Assembly (NCBI GenBank): GCA_027624315.1
Contig: JAQBXX010000006.1
Location: 1 to 63,180 of the forward strand
Origin: Pseudomonadota bacterium
GTDB taxonomy: Bacteria; Pseudomonadota; Gammaproteobacteria; SURF-13
Length of the DNA stretch: 63,180 bases
Direction of reading: 5' to 3'
Part shown: piece by piece, positions 25,885 to 36,705 of the stretch
How the letters are laid out: each line of letters opens with the position of its first letter
Position numbering within the stretch: the first letter of the stretch is position 1
Translations under genes and position numbers: made by a program
The notes under the pieces: generated by a model
Database searches by the model: none
The model's input: only the letters and a program-made list of their open reading frames with translations
Told to the model about the DNA's origin: nothing

Positions 25885-26418
25885 TTATTTCTCCGCAAGC
25901 AGCATCTCGATCTGGCGTTCGGTTTCATTGTAAGCGCCTTCACCGATGTGGGTGTAGCGTATCACGCCGCGTTTGTCGACCAGATAGAGCGTGGGCCAGA
26001 AGCGGTTGTGATAACTGTTCCAGATGGCAAAGTCATTGTCGATGGCGACGGCATGGCGGATGGCGTGCTCTGTCACATAGCGTTTGACATTTGCAACAGC
26101 ACTCTCGTGCGCGAATTCCGGCGAGTGTACGCCTATGACGACGAGGCCCTGGCGCGCATACTTCTCGTGCCATGCCTTGATATAAGGTTCGACGTTGCGG
26201 CAGTTGGAACAGCCGTATGTCCAGAACTCCACCAGCACGACCTTGCCGTGCAGATCGACCATGCGCTGGGGTGCGCTGTTGATCCAGACCGGGCTGTTGA
26301 TGTCCGGAGCCTGTTGGCCGGCTGTGCTGGCGGCGGCCGGCATTTGCACGAGAGCGATGCAGGCCAGGGCCGAAAGCATCGGCAAAAACATGGTATTCTT
26401 GGTAACTGTAAATTTCAT
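25885..26418 (-). CDS. Secreted TlpA/redoxin-like thiol-disulfide protein
   Basis: A 177-aa periplasmic thioredoxin-fold protein. Signal peptide about 1-28 (MFLPMLSALACIALVQMPAAAS), then active site YGCSNCRNVEPY (CxxC) and the cis-proline loop FWPTLYLVDKRG. The domain resembles the thioredoxin part of DipZ/TlpA proteins. In-frame starts upstream (26445) lie before the signal peptide and were not used. Forms a two-gene unit with the DUF3047 gene; partner proteins unknown. Confidence 0.88.
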   Translation of the reverse strand: MKFTVTKNTMFLPMLSALACIALVQMPAAASTAGQQAPDINSPVWINSAPQRMVDLHGKVVLVEFWTYGCSNCRNVEPYIKAWHEKYARQGLVVIGVHSPEFAHESAVANVKRYVTEHAIRHAVAIDNDFAIWNSYHNRFWPTLYLVDKRGVIRYTHIGEGAYNETERQIEMLLAEK

Positions 26419-26520
26419 GGCACGCTCATTGCGGTGAGAAATCATGAGTTACTTTATATCCTGCGCCATGAAAGAAAATCACAAAACCATCATATTTTGA
26501 GCACACAATCATTCGTTGAC

Positions 26521-27258
26521 GTGGACCATCCTGTGCACATCTTTCCCGACCTGGACAAACTGAGTCATGCCGCTGCAGTGCGCGTGGCAGAACTCGCGGC
26601 GCAGGCGGTGTCATGCCGGGGCGCATTTCACGTGGCATTGTCCGGCGGTGCCACGCCGCGTCATCTCTATCAGCGCCTGGCGCAAAAACCTTTTGCATCT
26701 GAAATCGACTGGTCCAGCGTGCATATCTATTTCGGCGATGAGCGTTGCGTGCCCCCGGATCACCCCGACAGCAACTACGGTATGGTCGAAAGCGCATTGC
26801 TTGCGCACGTGCCGATTCCGCGCGCACAGATTCATCGCATCGAGGCGGAGCTGGCCTACGTGCGTCAGCGCGCGGCGGCCTATGCCAGGGTGCTGGAGTC
26901 GCATTTGCCGGTCGTGAACGGCACGCTGCAATTTGATCTGGTGCTGCTGGGCCTGGGGCCGGACGGGCACATCGCTTCATTGTTCCCCGCCACCGGCAGC
27001 GCGCTCTCCGATAAGCGTCCGGTGACCGCGGTCTATGCGGACAGCATGCACGCCTGGCGCATCAGCATCACCCTGCCGGTGATCAATCACGCGCGCAATA
27101 TTCTGCTGCTCGCCCCCGGCGCGGGCAAGGCCGCTATCCTGGGCCGGGTATTCCGGAAGGCGCCGTCTGCGCCACTGCTGCCGGTGCAGAGAATAAAGCC
27201 GCAAGGTATCCTGGAATGGTATCTGGATCAGGCCGCCGCTGCGCAGTTGCCGCCATGA
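26521..27258 (+). CDS. pgl: 6-phosphogluconolactonase
   Basis: Hydrolyses 6-phosphogluconolactone to 6-phosphogluconate in the oxidative pentose phosphate or Entner-Doudoroff route. The 245-aa product has VALSGGATPRHLYQRL, YFGDERCVPPDHPDSNYGM and LGLGPDGHIASLFPATGS. The open frame extends far upstream but has family similarity only from about 26521; GTG 26521 gives a normal length, with GTG 26533 and TTG 26497 as alternatives. glk follows after 16 bases. Confidence 0.93.
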   Translation: MDHPVHIFPDLDKLSHAAAVRVAELAAQAVSCRGAFHVALSGGATPRHLYQRLAQKPFASEIDWSSVHIYFGDERCVPPDHPDSNYGMVESALLAHVPIPRAQIHRIEAELAYVRQRAAAYARVLESHLPVVNGTLQFDLVLLGLGPDGHIASLFPATGSALSDKRPVTAVYADSMHAWRISITLPVINHARNILLLAPGAGKAAILGRVFRKAPSAPLLPVQRIKPQGILEWYLDQAAAAQLPP

Positions 27259-27274
27259 ATGTGCTGACAGCGTC

Positions 27275-28267
27275 ATGAAGGTGCTGGCGGGTGACATCGG
27301 CGGTACCAAGACCTGGCTGCGCGTGACGGAGTTCGGCGTCGCCGGGCCGCGCGTGCTCGCGGAGCAGCGTTACGAAAGCGCGGCCTACGCTCATGTGTCG
27401 CCGATGCTGAGCGAGTTTCTGGCCGGCATGGGCTCACCCCGCATCGACAAGGCCTGTTTCGGTGTGGCCGGGCCGGTGCGTGGTGACAGCGCGCGGCAAA
27501 CCGTGCAGGTGACCCATCTGCCATGGCAGATCGACTCGCGCACGCTGGCGGGAGAGTTCGCCATTCCCCGCGTGCGGCTGATGAACGACTTTCAGGCCAC
27601 GGGTTATGGCATCGAAGCCCTGGCGGAATCCGACATGCATATATTGCACGCGGGTATTCCGCTGCAGCATGCGCCGCGCCTTGTGATCGGCGCCGGCACC
27701 GGCTTCGGCATGGCGCAGTTGATCTGGCAACACGACCACTACGAGGTGCTTCCCTCCGAAAGCGGGCATGCCGATTTTGCGCCGCGCGATGAACTGCAAA
27801 TCGATCTGCTGCACTATTTGATGCAGCGTGACGGCCGCGCATTTTACGATCAGGTCGTGTCCGGGCCAGGTCTGGTGAATATTTACGACTTTCTCTGCCG
27901 CCGCCAGCCCGCGGCGGCCAGTCCGGCATTGCGGCAGGCGATGCAGGACGGTGACGCGGCAGCAGCCATCACCGAATATGCCGCGCGCGTGCAGGATCGG
28001 CTGGCGGGTGAAGCGCTGGATTTGTTTGTCACGCTCTACGGCGCGTGGGCAGGCAGCCTCGCGCTCATCACCCAGCCGCGCGGCGGGGTCTATGTCGCGG
28101 GTGGCATCGCGCCCAGGATCATCGAATGGTTGAGGGCGGGTGGGTTCATGCGCGCCTTTCTTGACAAGGGAGTCATGACGCCGGTAGTGGAAGCCATGCC
28201 GGTGCAGGTGGTGCTGAATACACAGGTGGGGCTGACCGGCGCCGCGCTTGCAGGCAGCCGTCTGTAA
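27275..28267 (+). CDS. glk: Glucokinase
   Basis: ATP-dependent phosphorylation of glucose, 330 aa, bacterial glucokinase (COG0837) type rather than ROK. ATP-binding DIGGTKTWLRV at the N-terminus, catalytic LMNDFQATGYG, VIGAGTGFG, ESGHADFAP and the C-terminal GLTGAAL. Downstream of pgl, giving a small glucose-6-phosphate unit, but no zwf or edd is present in the window. Confidence 0.94.
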   Translation: MKVLAGDIGGTKTWLRVTEFGVAGPRVLAEQRYESAAYAHVSPMLSEFLAGMGSPRIDKACFGVAGPVRGDSARQTVQVTHLPWQIDSRTLAGEFAIPRVRLMNDFQATGYGIEALAESDMHILHAGIPLQHAPRLVIGAGTGFGMAQLIWQHDHYEVLPSESGHADFAPRDELQIDLLHYLMQRDGRAFYDQVVSGPGLVNIYDFLCRRQPAAASPALRQAMQDGDAAAAITEYAARVQDRLAGEALDLFVTLYGAWAGSLALITQPRGGVYVAGGIAPRIIEWLRAGGFMRAFLDKGVMTPVVEAMPVQVVLNTQVGLTGAALAGSRL

Positions 28268-28308
28268 GACAGCTTGCATGCACAGTGTTATTGCGGTGAA
28301 ATAGAAAC

Positions 28309-28692
28309 ATGAATGAAGTAACTCAGCACAAGATGAAGATAGATGTGGAAACCGTCTATATCGGGGAGCAGTCCGCACCTGAAAAAGGACGCTTTGTATT
28401 CGCCTACACCATTACGATCCAGAACCTCGGCAGCGTCGCTGCCAAGTTGCTCAGCCGCCATTGGATGATCACCGATGCCAATGGCAAGGTGCAGGAGGTG
28501 CGCGGTGATGGCGTGGTGGGTGAGCAGCCGTATCTGCAACCCGGCGAAGGTTTTCAGTATACCAGCGGCACCCTGCTGGAAACCCCCTTCGGCACCATGC
28601 AGGGCAGCTATCAAATGGTTGCGGATGACGGGGTAAAATTCGACGCTATCATTCCGCCCTTTGCGCTCACTATGCCTTATACGCTGCATTAA
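28309..28692 (+). CDS. apaG: ApaG (DUF525) protein
   Basis: A 127-aa fibronectin-type-III-like beta-sandwich protein with the family pattern YTITIQNLGSVAAKLLSRHW, ITDANGKVQEVRGDGVVGEQP and PGEGFQYTSGTLLETPFGTM. In Enterobacteria apaG lies beside rsmA, pdxA and surA; here it is on the opposite strand from these, with a methyltransferase in between. Biochemical role unsettled. Confidence 0.95.
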   Translation: MNEVTQHKMKIDVETVYIGEQSAPEKGRFVFAYTITIQNLGSVAAKLLSRHWMITDANGKVQEVRGDGVVGEQPYLQPGEGFQYTSGTLLETPFGTMQGSYQMVADDGVKFDAIIPPFALTMPYTLH

Positions 28693-28694
28693 CC

Positions 28695-29321
28695 TTGCTG
28701 CGATATTCCTACACGCTGCTCGCCCCGCTGTACGATCTTATCGTGGCTCGCGCCAGCCGGCGCTGGCGTCAGGAGAGTCTGGCCGCGCTCGCGCAAATGC
28801 CCGGTGGGGTCAACGGCAAGCGAATACTTGTTGCGGGTATCGGCAGCGGGCTGGATATCCCCGATCTGCCCCAGGGTGCTCACTACACGGGCATCGACAT
28901 CACCCCCGCAATGCTGCGCCGCGCACAACAGCGTGCGGCGCAGGGTGATCGTGCGATAGCACTGGAGATTGGCGACGTAATGGCGTTGCCTTATGCGGAT
29001 GCGAGCTTCGATGCCGTCGTCATGCATCTGATCGTGGCCGTGGTGCCCAATCCTGCGCGTGCACTCGGCGAGGCTGCGCGCGTGCTCAGGCCCGGCGGCA
29101 GGATTTTCATCCTCGACAAATTCCTGCGCCCCGGCCAGCGGGCACCGCTGCGCCGTTTGCTGAGCCCGCTGCTGGGCAGGATCGCCACGCGCACCGACGT
29201 GGTGTTCGAGCACGTGCTGGCCGCTGTGCCGTCGCTGCACGTGGTCAGCGACATAGCACTCAACGGTGGGTGGTTTCGGCGTATTGTGCTGGGAAAAATC
29301 AGTTGCCCTGATGTTGCGTGA
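28695..29321 (+). CDS. Class I SAM-dependent methyltransferase
   Basis: A 208-aa methyltransferase starting with TTG two bases after apaG. Motifs: RILVAGIGSGLDIPDL (SAM motif I variant), GIDITPAMLRRAQ, DVMALPYADASFDAVVMHLIVAVVPNP. It resembles UbiE/phosphatidylethanolamine N-methyltransferase-type enzymes with a hydrophobic N-terminus, so a membrane lipid or quinone substrate is possible. Its 3' end overlaps convergent rsmA by 23 bases. Confidence 0.85.
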   Translation: MLRYSYTLLAPLYDLIVARASRRWRQESLAALAQMPGGVNGKRILVAGIGSGLDIPDLPQGAHYTGIDITPAMLRRAQQRAAQGDRAIALEIGDVMALPYADASFDAVVMHLIVAVVPNPARALGEAARVLRPGGRIFILDKFLRPGQRAPLRRLLSPLLGRIATRTDVVFEHVLAAVPSLHVVSDIALNGGWFRRIVLGKISCPDVA

Positions 29322-30102
29322 CGGCGTTGCCAAGCGCGGCGAAGTCCTGCAGCGACAACTGCTCGGCGCGCGTGCCGGGATCAATGCCGAGTGCGCGAAT
29401 ATCAGCATCCGACAGCAGCTCTTTCAGGCCATTGCGCAACGTCTTGCGCCGTTGCGCGAAGGCCGCCCGTACTACTTGATCGAAAACCTTCTCATCGGCC
29501 ACCACTACTGGCGGTGAGGTGTGCGGCACCATGCGTATCACGGCGGAATCCACCTTCGGCGCGGGGGTGAAGGCGCCCGGTCCGACATGAAATAGTTTGG
29601 TCACTGCGCAGCGATACTGAATCATTACCGACAGCCTCCCGTATGTGCGGCTACCCGGTGCGGCGGCCATGCGCTCGACGACTTCGTTCTGCAGCATGAA
29701 ATACATGTCGCGGATGCAGTGCGCCTGTTGCAGCAAATGGAACAGCAGCGGCGTGGAGATGTTGTAGGGCAGGTTGCCGATGACACGCAGCCGTGCCTCG
29801 TTCTTCATCAGGGCGCAAAAATCAAAGCGCAGCGCATCCTGCTGGTGTATGCGCAGGTCGCCCAGCTCCGTGCACGAGGTGCGCAGGGGTTCGATCAGAT
29901 CGCGGTCCAGCTCGATGACGTCGAGCGTCCCGACTGCGCGCAGCAGGTCGCGGGTGAGCGCGCCGCGGCCAGGTCCGATCTCGACCAGCGGCTCGCCAGG
30001 TTGGGGATGAATGGCGGCGATGATGCGCTGAATCACACCGCGATCGTGCAGAAAGTGCTGGCCGAAACGCTTGCGCGCGGTGTGTCCGGAGCGCTCAGAC
30101 AC
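29299..30102 (-). CDS. rsmA: 16S rRNA dimethyladenosine transferase (KsgA)
   Basis: Dimethylates two adjacent adenosines in helix 45 of 16S rRNA. The 267-aa protein shows [18 protein letters not shown], the SAM motif [11 protein letters not shown] and the catalytic [15 protein letters not shown]. Start GTG 30102 overlaps the pdxA stop by eight bases, so the genes are coupled; longer starts would lie inside pdxA and add non-family residues. Confidence 0.96.
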   Translation of the reverse strand: MSERSGHTARKRFGQHFLHDRGVIQRIIAAIHPQPGEPLVEIGPGRGALTRDLLRAVGTLDVIELDRDLIEPLRTSCTELGDLRIHQQDALRFDFCALMKNEARLRVIGNLPYNISTPLLFHLLQQAHCIRDMYFMLQNEVVERMAAAPGSRTYGRLSVMIQYRCAVTKLFHVGPGAFTPAPKVDSAVIRMVPHTSPPVVVADEKVFDQVVRAAFAQRRKTLRNGLKELLSDADIRALGIDPGTRAEQLSLQDFAALGNAVTQHQGN

Positions 30103-31081
30103 CGGCGTTGCGCGTCGCAAGTGTGAGTGCGGCCTGCATTGCCGCCAGCAGGCTGCTGCTGCGCGCCGCGCCGCTGCCGGCGAGTTCCAGCGCCGTGCCA
30201 TGATCGACCGAGGTGCGGATGATGGGCAGGCCCAGGGTGATGTTGACCGCGGCGCCGAACCCCGTATGTTTCAGCACCGGCAGGCCCTGATCGTGGTACA
30301 TGGCGAGCACGGCATCCGCCTGTTCCAGCGTGTCGGGCACAAACAGCGTGTCGGCGGGCAGGGGGCCGGTGAGTTGCATGCCTTCGGCGCGCAGGCGTGC
30401 CAGCACCGGTTCGATCATGTCGATTTCCTCGCGCCCCAGGTGGCCGCCTTCACCCGCATGCGGATTGAGACCGCAGACGAGAATGCGCGGCTGAGGGATG
30501 TTAAAGCGCGTTTGCAGATCATGCTGCAGCACACGCAGCACGGCCTCCAGGCGCGGCGCGGTGATGGCGCGGCTCACAGCGCTGAGCGGCAGGTGCGTAG
30601 TGACAAGCGCCACGCGCAGGCCGGGGATTGCGAGCATCATCACCGGTTGCGGGGTATGCGTAAGTTCGGCGAGAAATTCCGTGTGGCCCGCGAAGGGGAA
30701 TCCGGCGTCATTGATGATGCCCTTGTGCACCGGGCCGGTGACGAGCGCATCGAATGTGCCCGTGAGGCAGCCCGCCACCGCGGCGCGCAGTGTGTTCAGC
30801 ACATACTCCGCGTTGGCCGCATCGAGTTTGCCGCACTGCGCGGGTCTTGCCAGCGGCACGGGCAACACCTTGAGTGTGCCGGGTGTGTGCGGTTGTGGCG
30901 CCAGCGTTGGATCAAAGATTTCCGTCTTGAACGCAAGGCCGAGTTCGCGTGCGCGCAGAGCCAGCAGCGCGGGGTCGGCGACAGCGACGAGCTCGGCGGG
31001 AAACCGCTCCTGCGCGATCTGTATGCAGAGGTCGGGGCCGATACCGGCGGGTTCACCAGGAGTTAGAGCGAGGCGTATCAT
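30095..31081 (-). CDS. pdxA: 4-hydroxythreonine-4-phosphate dehydrogenase
   Basis: NAD-dependent, metal-requiring step of pyridoxal-phosphate synthesis. The 328-aa product has [12 protein letters not shown] at the N-terminus, [12 protein letters not shown] and GHTEFLAE, metal-ligand histidines in [17 protein letters not shown] and [16 protein letters not shown], and [12 protein letters not shown]. Conserved surA-pdxA-rsmA order. Confidence 0.96.
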   Translation of the reverse strand: MIRLALTPGEPAGIGPDLCIQIAQERFPAELVAVADPALLALRARELGLAFKTEIFDPTLAPQPHTPGTLKVLPVPLARPAQCGKLDAANAEYVLNTLRAAVAGCLTGTFDALVTGPVHKGIINDAGFPFAGHTEFLAELTHTPQPVMMLAIPGLRVALVTTHLPLSAVSRAITAPRLEAVLRVLQHDLQTRFNIPQPRILVCGLNPHAGEGGHLGREEIDMIEPVLARLRAEGMQLTGPLPADTLFVPDTLEQADAVLAMYHDQGLPVLKHTGFGAAVNITLGLPIIRTSVDHGTALELAGSGAARSSSLLAAMQAALTLATRNAGV

Positions 31082-31083
31082 TT

Positions 31084-31174
31084 AAGTAGCAAGTATAAAG
31101 TAGCAAGTAACACAGGATATCACTCTGTATTAAAGATTTTTTATCTTGCCACTTGCTACTTGCCACTTACTACT
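31084..31174. repeat. Inverted AAGTAGCAAGT-type repeat
   Basis: AGTAGCAAGTATAAAGTAGC near 31085 and the inverted CTTGCCACTTGCTACTTGCC near 31145 frame the surA-pdxA gap. They could form a long imperfect stem between the two genes. Similar AGTGGC-type repeats occur at 1459 and 39728. Confidence 0.55.
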
Positions 31175-32486
31175 ATTCTTCAGCAGTCTTGTATTCCACA
31201 TACGCTTCATCCCGCAGGCTGCGTACCCAGGTCTGGGTTTCTTCTTCGATCTTGCGCTGACGGATCGCCTCGCGCGCCTGAGTACGCCGGAATTCCTCAG
31301 TGTTGTCATGGTCGCGCCGTTCCATCACTTGCACGATATGCCAGCCGAAGGAGCTTTGGAACGGCGCGCTGACCTCGTTGGGCTTGAGGGTGTTCATCGC
31401 CTCTTCGAAGCGCGGATCGAGATCGCCCGGGTTGACCCAACCGAGGGCCCCACCGTTGACGGCCGTAGCGGCATCCTCGGAGTGGGAGCGCGCCAGTCCG
31501 GCGAAGTCTTCGCCGCCGTCGATGCGTTGCTTGAGTTGTTCGAGGCGGGTCTGTGCATCCTTGTCCGAGGTGAGTTCGTTGGGACGTACCAGTATATGGC
31601 GCGCGAGCGTCTGTTTGACTATGTGCTGTTCACCGCCGCGCTGCTCGATCAACTTCGCGATATGAAAACCGCTCGCGCTGCGTATGAGATCGCTGATGTC
31701 GCCGGGCTTCATGCGCGGCACCACGTCGGCAAACACACTGGGGAGTTGCGCCGCCGTACGCCAGCCGAGATCGCCACCCTGCATGGCTTGCGGGTCCTGC
31801 GAGACGGAGGCAGCCGTATCGGTGAAGCTCGCGCCTGCACGCAGTCTGTCCAGCACCTGCTGGGCCTTGGCTTGCGCCGCCTGTACCTTTTCCGGTGCAG
31901 CGGCCTCAGGCAGTCCGATCAGTATCTGCGCCACATGGTATTCATTGCCCGCGCTGGCGCCCTGTGCTCCCTGCATGGTGAGAAAGTCGCCGATTTCCTG
32001 GTCGGTGACGTTGATGCGGCTGTCCACCTGACGTTGGCGCAGGCGGTTGATGATGATCTCCTGGCGGATATTTTCGCGGAATAGCGCGAAGTCGAAGCCG
32101 TCACGCGTAAGGATGTCGCGGAACTCACTCAGTGTGATGTTGTTTTGTTTGGCAATGGTGTTGATGGCGCGGGCCAGCGTGTCGTCATCCACGCGGATAC
32201 CGGTGCTTTCCGCAAGCTGCAGCTGCAGATGCTTGACGATGAGGCGCTCCAGCACCTGTTTTTGCAGAACCTCGACGGGGGGAATCTCAATATTCTGCTG
32301 GCGTAGTTGTTGCGTGATGGTACGCATCTCGGTGGCAAGTTCGCTCTGGGTGATGACGTCGTTGTTCACCACCGCGAGGATTCTGTCCAGGGCGATGACG
32401 CTTGTTCGCGCGGCCTTGGGCTCTGCCGCATGCAGCGCTGAAAACGGTAGCAACAGAACAGCTGCAAACAGATAACGTAACTTCAT
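31173..32486 (-). CDS. surA: Periplasmic chaperone / peptidyl-prolyl isomerase SurA
   Basis: Escorts outer-membrane proteins, including LptD, through the periplasm. The 437-aa protein has a signal peptide (LRYLFAAVLLLPFSALHAAE), the N-terminal chaperone domain (DRILAVVNNDVITQSEL), and two parvulin domains (about 178-280 and 287-390; second with EDFAGLARSHSED and NGGALGWVNPG). Encoded directly downstream of lptD but separated from it by repeat copy F. Confidence 0.96.
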   Translation of the reverse strand: MKLRYLFAAVLLLPFSALHAAEPKAARTSVIALDRILAVVNNDVITQSELATEMRTITQQLRQQNIEIPPVEVLQKQVLERLIVKHLQLQLAESTGIRVDDDTLARAINTIAKQNNITLSEFRDILTRDGFDFALFRENIRQEIIINRLRQRQVDSRINVTDQEIGDFLTMQGAQGASAGNEYHVAQILIGLPEAAAPEKVQAAQAKAQQVLDRLRAGASFTDTAASVSQDPQAMQGGDLGWRTAAQLPSVFADVVPRMKPGDISDLIRSASGFHIAKLIEQRGGEQHIVKQTLARHILVRPNELTSDKDAQTRLEQLKQRIDGGEDFAGLARSHSEDAATAVNGGALGWVNPGDLDPRFEEAMNTLKPNEVSAPFQSSFGWHIVQVMERRDHDNTEEFRRTQAREAIRQRKIEEETQTWVRSLRDEAYVEYKTAEE

Positions 32487-32492
32487 CGGAAT

Positions 32493-32642
32493 GACTCATA
32501 AGTCAGTAATTAAGGCTACGCTCTCCTACACGTCCCCGCCCCCTGTTGAGGGGGCGGGACAGGGTGGGGGTAGAGTAAACCAGGGTTTTTACTCGGGAGA
32601 CACCTGGCCCATAGTATATCTTGCTTGGTGTCTCCCGAGTGA
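32493..32642 (+). repeat. G4/double-hairpin repeat, copy F (compensated stem)
   Basis: Complete copy between lptD and surA. G-quadruplex motif 32550-32570. The terminal stem is ACTCGGGAGACACC (32591-32604) / GGTGTCTCCCGAGT (32627-32640), perfect over 14 bp. Against the family stem ACTCAGGAGTCAC two positions have changed, and both partners have changed with them (A-T to G-C and T-A to A-T). The left end starts seven bases from the surA start codon. Confidence 0.92.
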
Positions 32643-32646
32643 TGCG

Positions 32647-34926
32647 TCAGCGCTTGAAGGTGGAGGAATCGAGCAGGCCTTCCAGTCCTTTGCGATATGC
32701 CTTGTCGCCGAAACTGGTGAGGCCTTTCAGTTCCAGTTGCAGAAACAGTGCGGTGTTGTTGCCGCCCACGGTGTTGTTGATAAAGTGGCGGTTGGTCACG
32801 CGCACCCGCCAGCAACAGGTGTCGTATTCAATCCCGACGAGCGATTCCAGCGTGCGCCTGTCCGGCAGCGAGTAGTTCCAGCGCGCGACGGCGTTCCACT
32901 GGTGTTGCTGGGTTCTGCTCAGCGGCCACAGGGCAGTGAGGTCGGTTTGCTCTAGTGAGTCGCGTTGATAACGGTAGGTGAGGTTGAGCAAATGCTTTTC
33001 ATCCGAGCGGTAGCGTACGCCAACGGCGGCCGTGTCAATCTGTCGTTGCTGCCGGTTCCAGAGGAAGTTGGCACTGGGACTCCAGTGTGAGACCAGTTCA
33101 TTACCGCTAAGTTCGCCGACGATGTCGGAATTTACTGCTGTATCGACGGCCCCCCCCGGCAGAGTGATTGTGCGGTCATGGAAGTAATGGATTTGACCGA
33201 TGCTCGCGCGCAACCTTTCCTGGCCACCGTCGCCGTCGAGCAGGCGGGAGGTGAGCGCAAGCGTGACCTGATTGGCATCGCCCACGCGGTCGGCGCCACT
33301 GAAGCGGTTGGTCTGGAACAGGTTGGCGAAACTGAAATCGGTCTCTCCACTGTCGAACACCGGGATATTGGATTGATCCTGTAACGGCACATAGAGATAG
33401 TACAGGCGCGGCTCCAGCGTGTGGGTGAAGCGGCGCTCGCTAAAATCAGCATCACGCTCGAAAAACACGCCGCTGTCTAGGCTGAGGGTGGGCAGGGTGC
33501 GGCGCGTGTCATACGCCGTTCCCGCTGTCTTGCCGTTGAGCAGGTACTGCGTGTGGCGCACGCCGAGCGTGGGTGTGAGGTAAGCCGCATCGGTGGAGAA
33601 GGGCAGGCTTGCCGTGGGCTGGAGGTCGATACGCTGTGCGGTGAGGCTGTCCGCACGGTCGAAGTGCACATATTCGCCACTGATTGCTGCATTTCTCCCC
33701 CACGGATTTTTCAGCAAAGGATCTTTCGGCAAAGGCTCTGGCGGCAGATTTGCATTGAACAATAACTGCGGCAGCCGCTGGTAGGGGCGCGAACTGCCGG
33801 GAAGTGTTTCATCCACGGTCTGGTACGTCTGCACGCGCCCGGTCGCGTTCCAGTTGTCTTCGCGGTAGGTGGCCTCGGCGCGACGCTCCAGATGCGTGGT
33901 ACTGGCGATGCTCAGGGTGTCGCCCAGTTGCTCGAAGTAGCTTTTGTCCGACACATAACCGAAGTTTACGTCGGTGCTCCAGCGTGGCGCGGGGGTGCCG
34001 CTGTGGCGATAGCTCACTAACTGGCGGGAGTCATTCTGGGTGCTGTCGTTCGGCAGGTAGCCCACATCCAGTTGACCGTGGCTGTCCGGGCTCAAGTAGC
34101 GGAATTCACCCAGGATTTGCAGGCCGCGTTTGGTGATGTTGCGCGCGGTAACGGTGGCGTCGCGCTCCGGTGCGATGTTGAGGTAATACGGCACGCGGAT
34201 GTCGCTGCCGGTCTCCGTGGAGGTGACGAAGCTTGGCGCGAGAAATCCCGATTTGCGTTTGTTGTTGAGCGGAAAGGTCATGTAGGGCGAATAGAAGATG
34301 GGTACGCCCTTGAACTCGATCCACACGTTGCGCGCCGCGCCGACGCCCTCGGCCTGGTCCAGCTTGATGTCGGAGGAGTGCAGGTACCAGTCGTCGCTGC
34401 CGGTATTGCAGGTGGTGTAGATGCCCTGTTTGATGCGTTGATGATCGCGGCTTTCGAATATCACGCTGGCCGCGGTGCCGCGCCCGTGTTTGTCCGGCAG
34501 ACGGAAATCGGTGATGGTTTCCATCTCGCCGGTGTTGTTACCCAGTTCGAAATAGCCGGAGTTGCCGTGCAGACTCAGATTGTGCTGGCGGTAACGTACA
34601 TTGCCCAAGGCCCGCACCGTGTCCTGGGTGCGATTGTAGGTGGCCCTGTCGGACTCCATTTCCCGGCCCGAACGGCGCATGAATACGTCGCCCTTGAAAT
34701 TGAAAATCTCGTTTTGCAGGGCCTCCGACTCATCGGCGTCGAGGTAGGTGTTCTCATCGCTCGTCGGGGTGAGGGCTTCGCGCAGACTGTGCTGACTGTC
34801 CGGCTCGCTGCATAAATCAAAGTCAGCGCTGGCGAGACCGGCGGCGCGCGAGGCAAGCGGCGTGGCCAGCAACAGGCAGGCCAAGGCGGATAACGGGAGA
34901 ATATGGGTCAGCGGCTTGCGTAACAC
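32647..34926 (-). CDS. lptD: LPS-assembly outer-membrane protein LptD
   Basis: Beta-barrel subunit of the LPS translocon with LptE. About 759 aa: signal peptide (LTHILPLSALACLLLATPLAS), N-terminal jellyroll domain (LQNEIFNFKGDVFMRRSGREM) and a C-terminal barrel. The four disulfide cysteines appear conserved in DLCSEPD, TTCNTGSDD and the CC pair of YDTCCWRVRV. GTG 34926 gives a normal signal peptide; a GTG at 35010 would add 28 residues in front of it. Divergent from amgK. Confidence 0.93.
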   Translation of the reverse strand: MLRKPLTHILPLSALACLLLATPLASRAAGLASADFDLCSEPDSQHSLREALTPTSDENTYLDADESEALQNEIFNFKGDVFMRRSGREMESDRATYNRTQDTVRALGNVRYRQHNLSLHGNSGYFELGNNTGEMETITDFRLPDKHGRGTAASVIFESRDHQRIKQGIYTTCNTGSDDWYLHSSDIKLDQAEGVGAARNVWIEFKGVPIFYSPYMTFPLNNKRKSGFLAPSFVTSTETGSDIRVPYYLNIAPERDATVTARNITKRGLQILGEFRYLSPDSHGQLDVGYLPNDSTQNDSRQLVSYRHSGTPAPRWSTDVNFGYVSDKSYFEQLGDTLSIASTTHLERRAEATYREDNWNATGRVQTYQTVDETLPGSSRPYQRLPQLLFNANLPPEPLPKDPLLKNPWGRNAAISGEYVHFDRADSLTAQRIDLQPTASLPFSTDAAYLTPTLGVRHTQYLLNGKTAGTAYDTRRTLPTLSLDSGVFFERDADFSERRFTHTLEPRLYYLYVPLQDQSNIPVFDSGETDFSFANLFQTNRFSGADRVGDANQVTLALTSRLLDGDGGQERLRASIGQIHYFHDRTITLPGGAVDTAVNSDIVGELSGNELVSHWSPSANFLWNRQQRQIDTAAVGVRYRSDEKHLLNLTYRYQRDSLEQTDLTALWPLSRTQQHQWNAVARWNYSLPDRRTLESLVGIEYDTCCWRVRVTNRHFINNTVGGNNTALFLQLELKGLTSFGDKAYRKGLEGLLDSSTFKR

Positions 34927-35027
34927 AAGGCGACTCTTGTTAGTTATAGGAACCTGCGTAAAATCGCATAGAATGACGTTAGATTCAATCACTTTCAGAC
35001 GCCAACCCACTCTTGAGCCTGGCCGCC

Positions 35028-36700
<1,673 letters not shown>

Positions 36701-36705
36701 CGCGC

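Noticed and set aside
25723-26520. Long N-terminal extension of pgl (about 266 codons)
   Set aside because: It is antisense to the DUF3047 and redoxin genes and has no similarity to the lactonase family.
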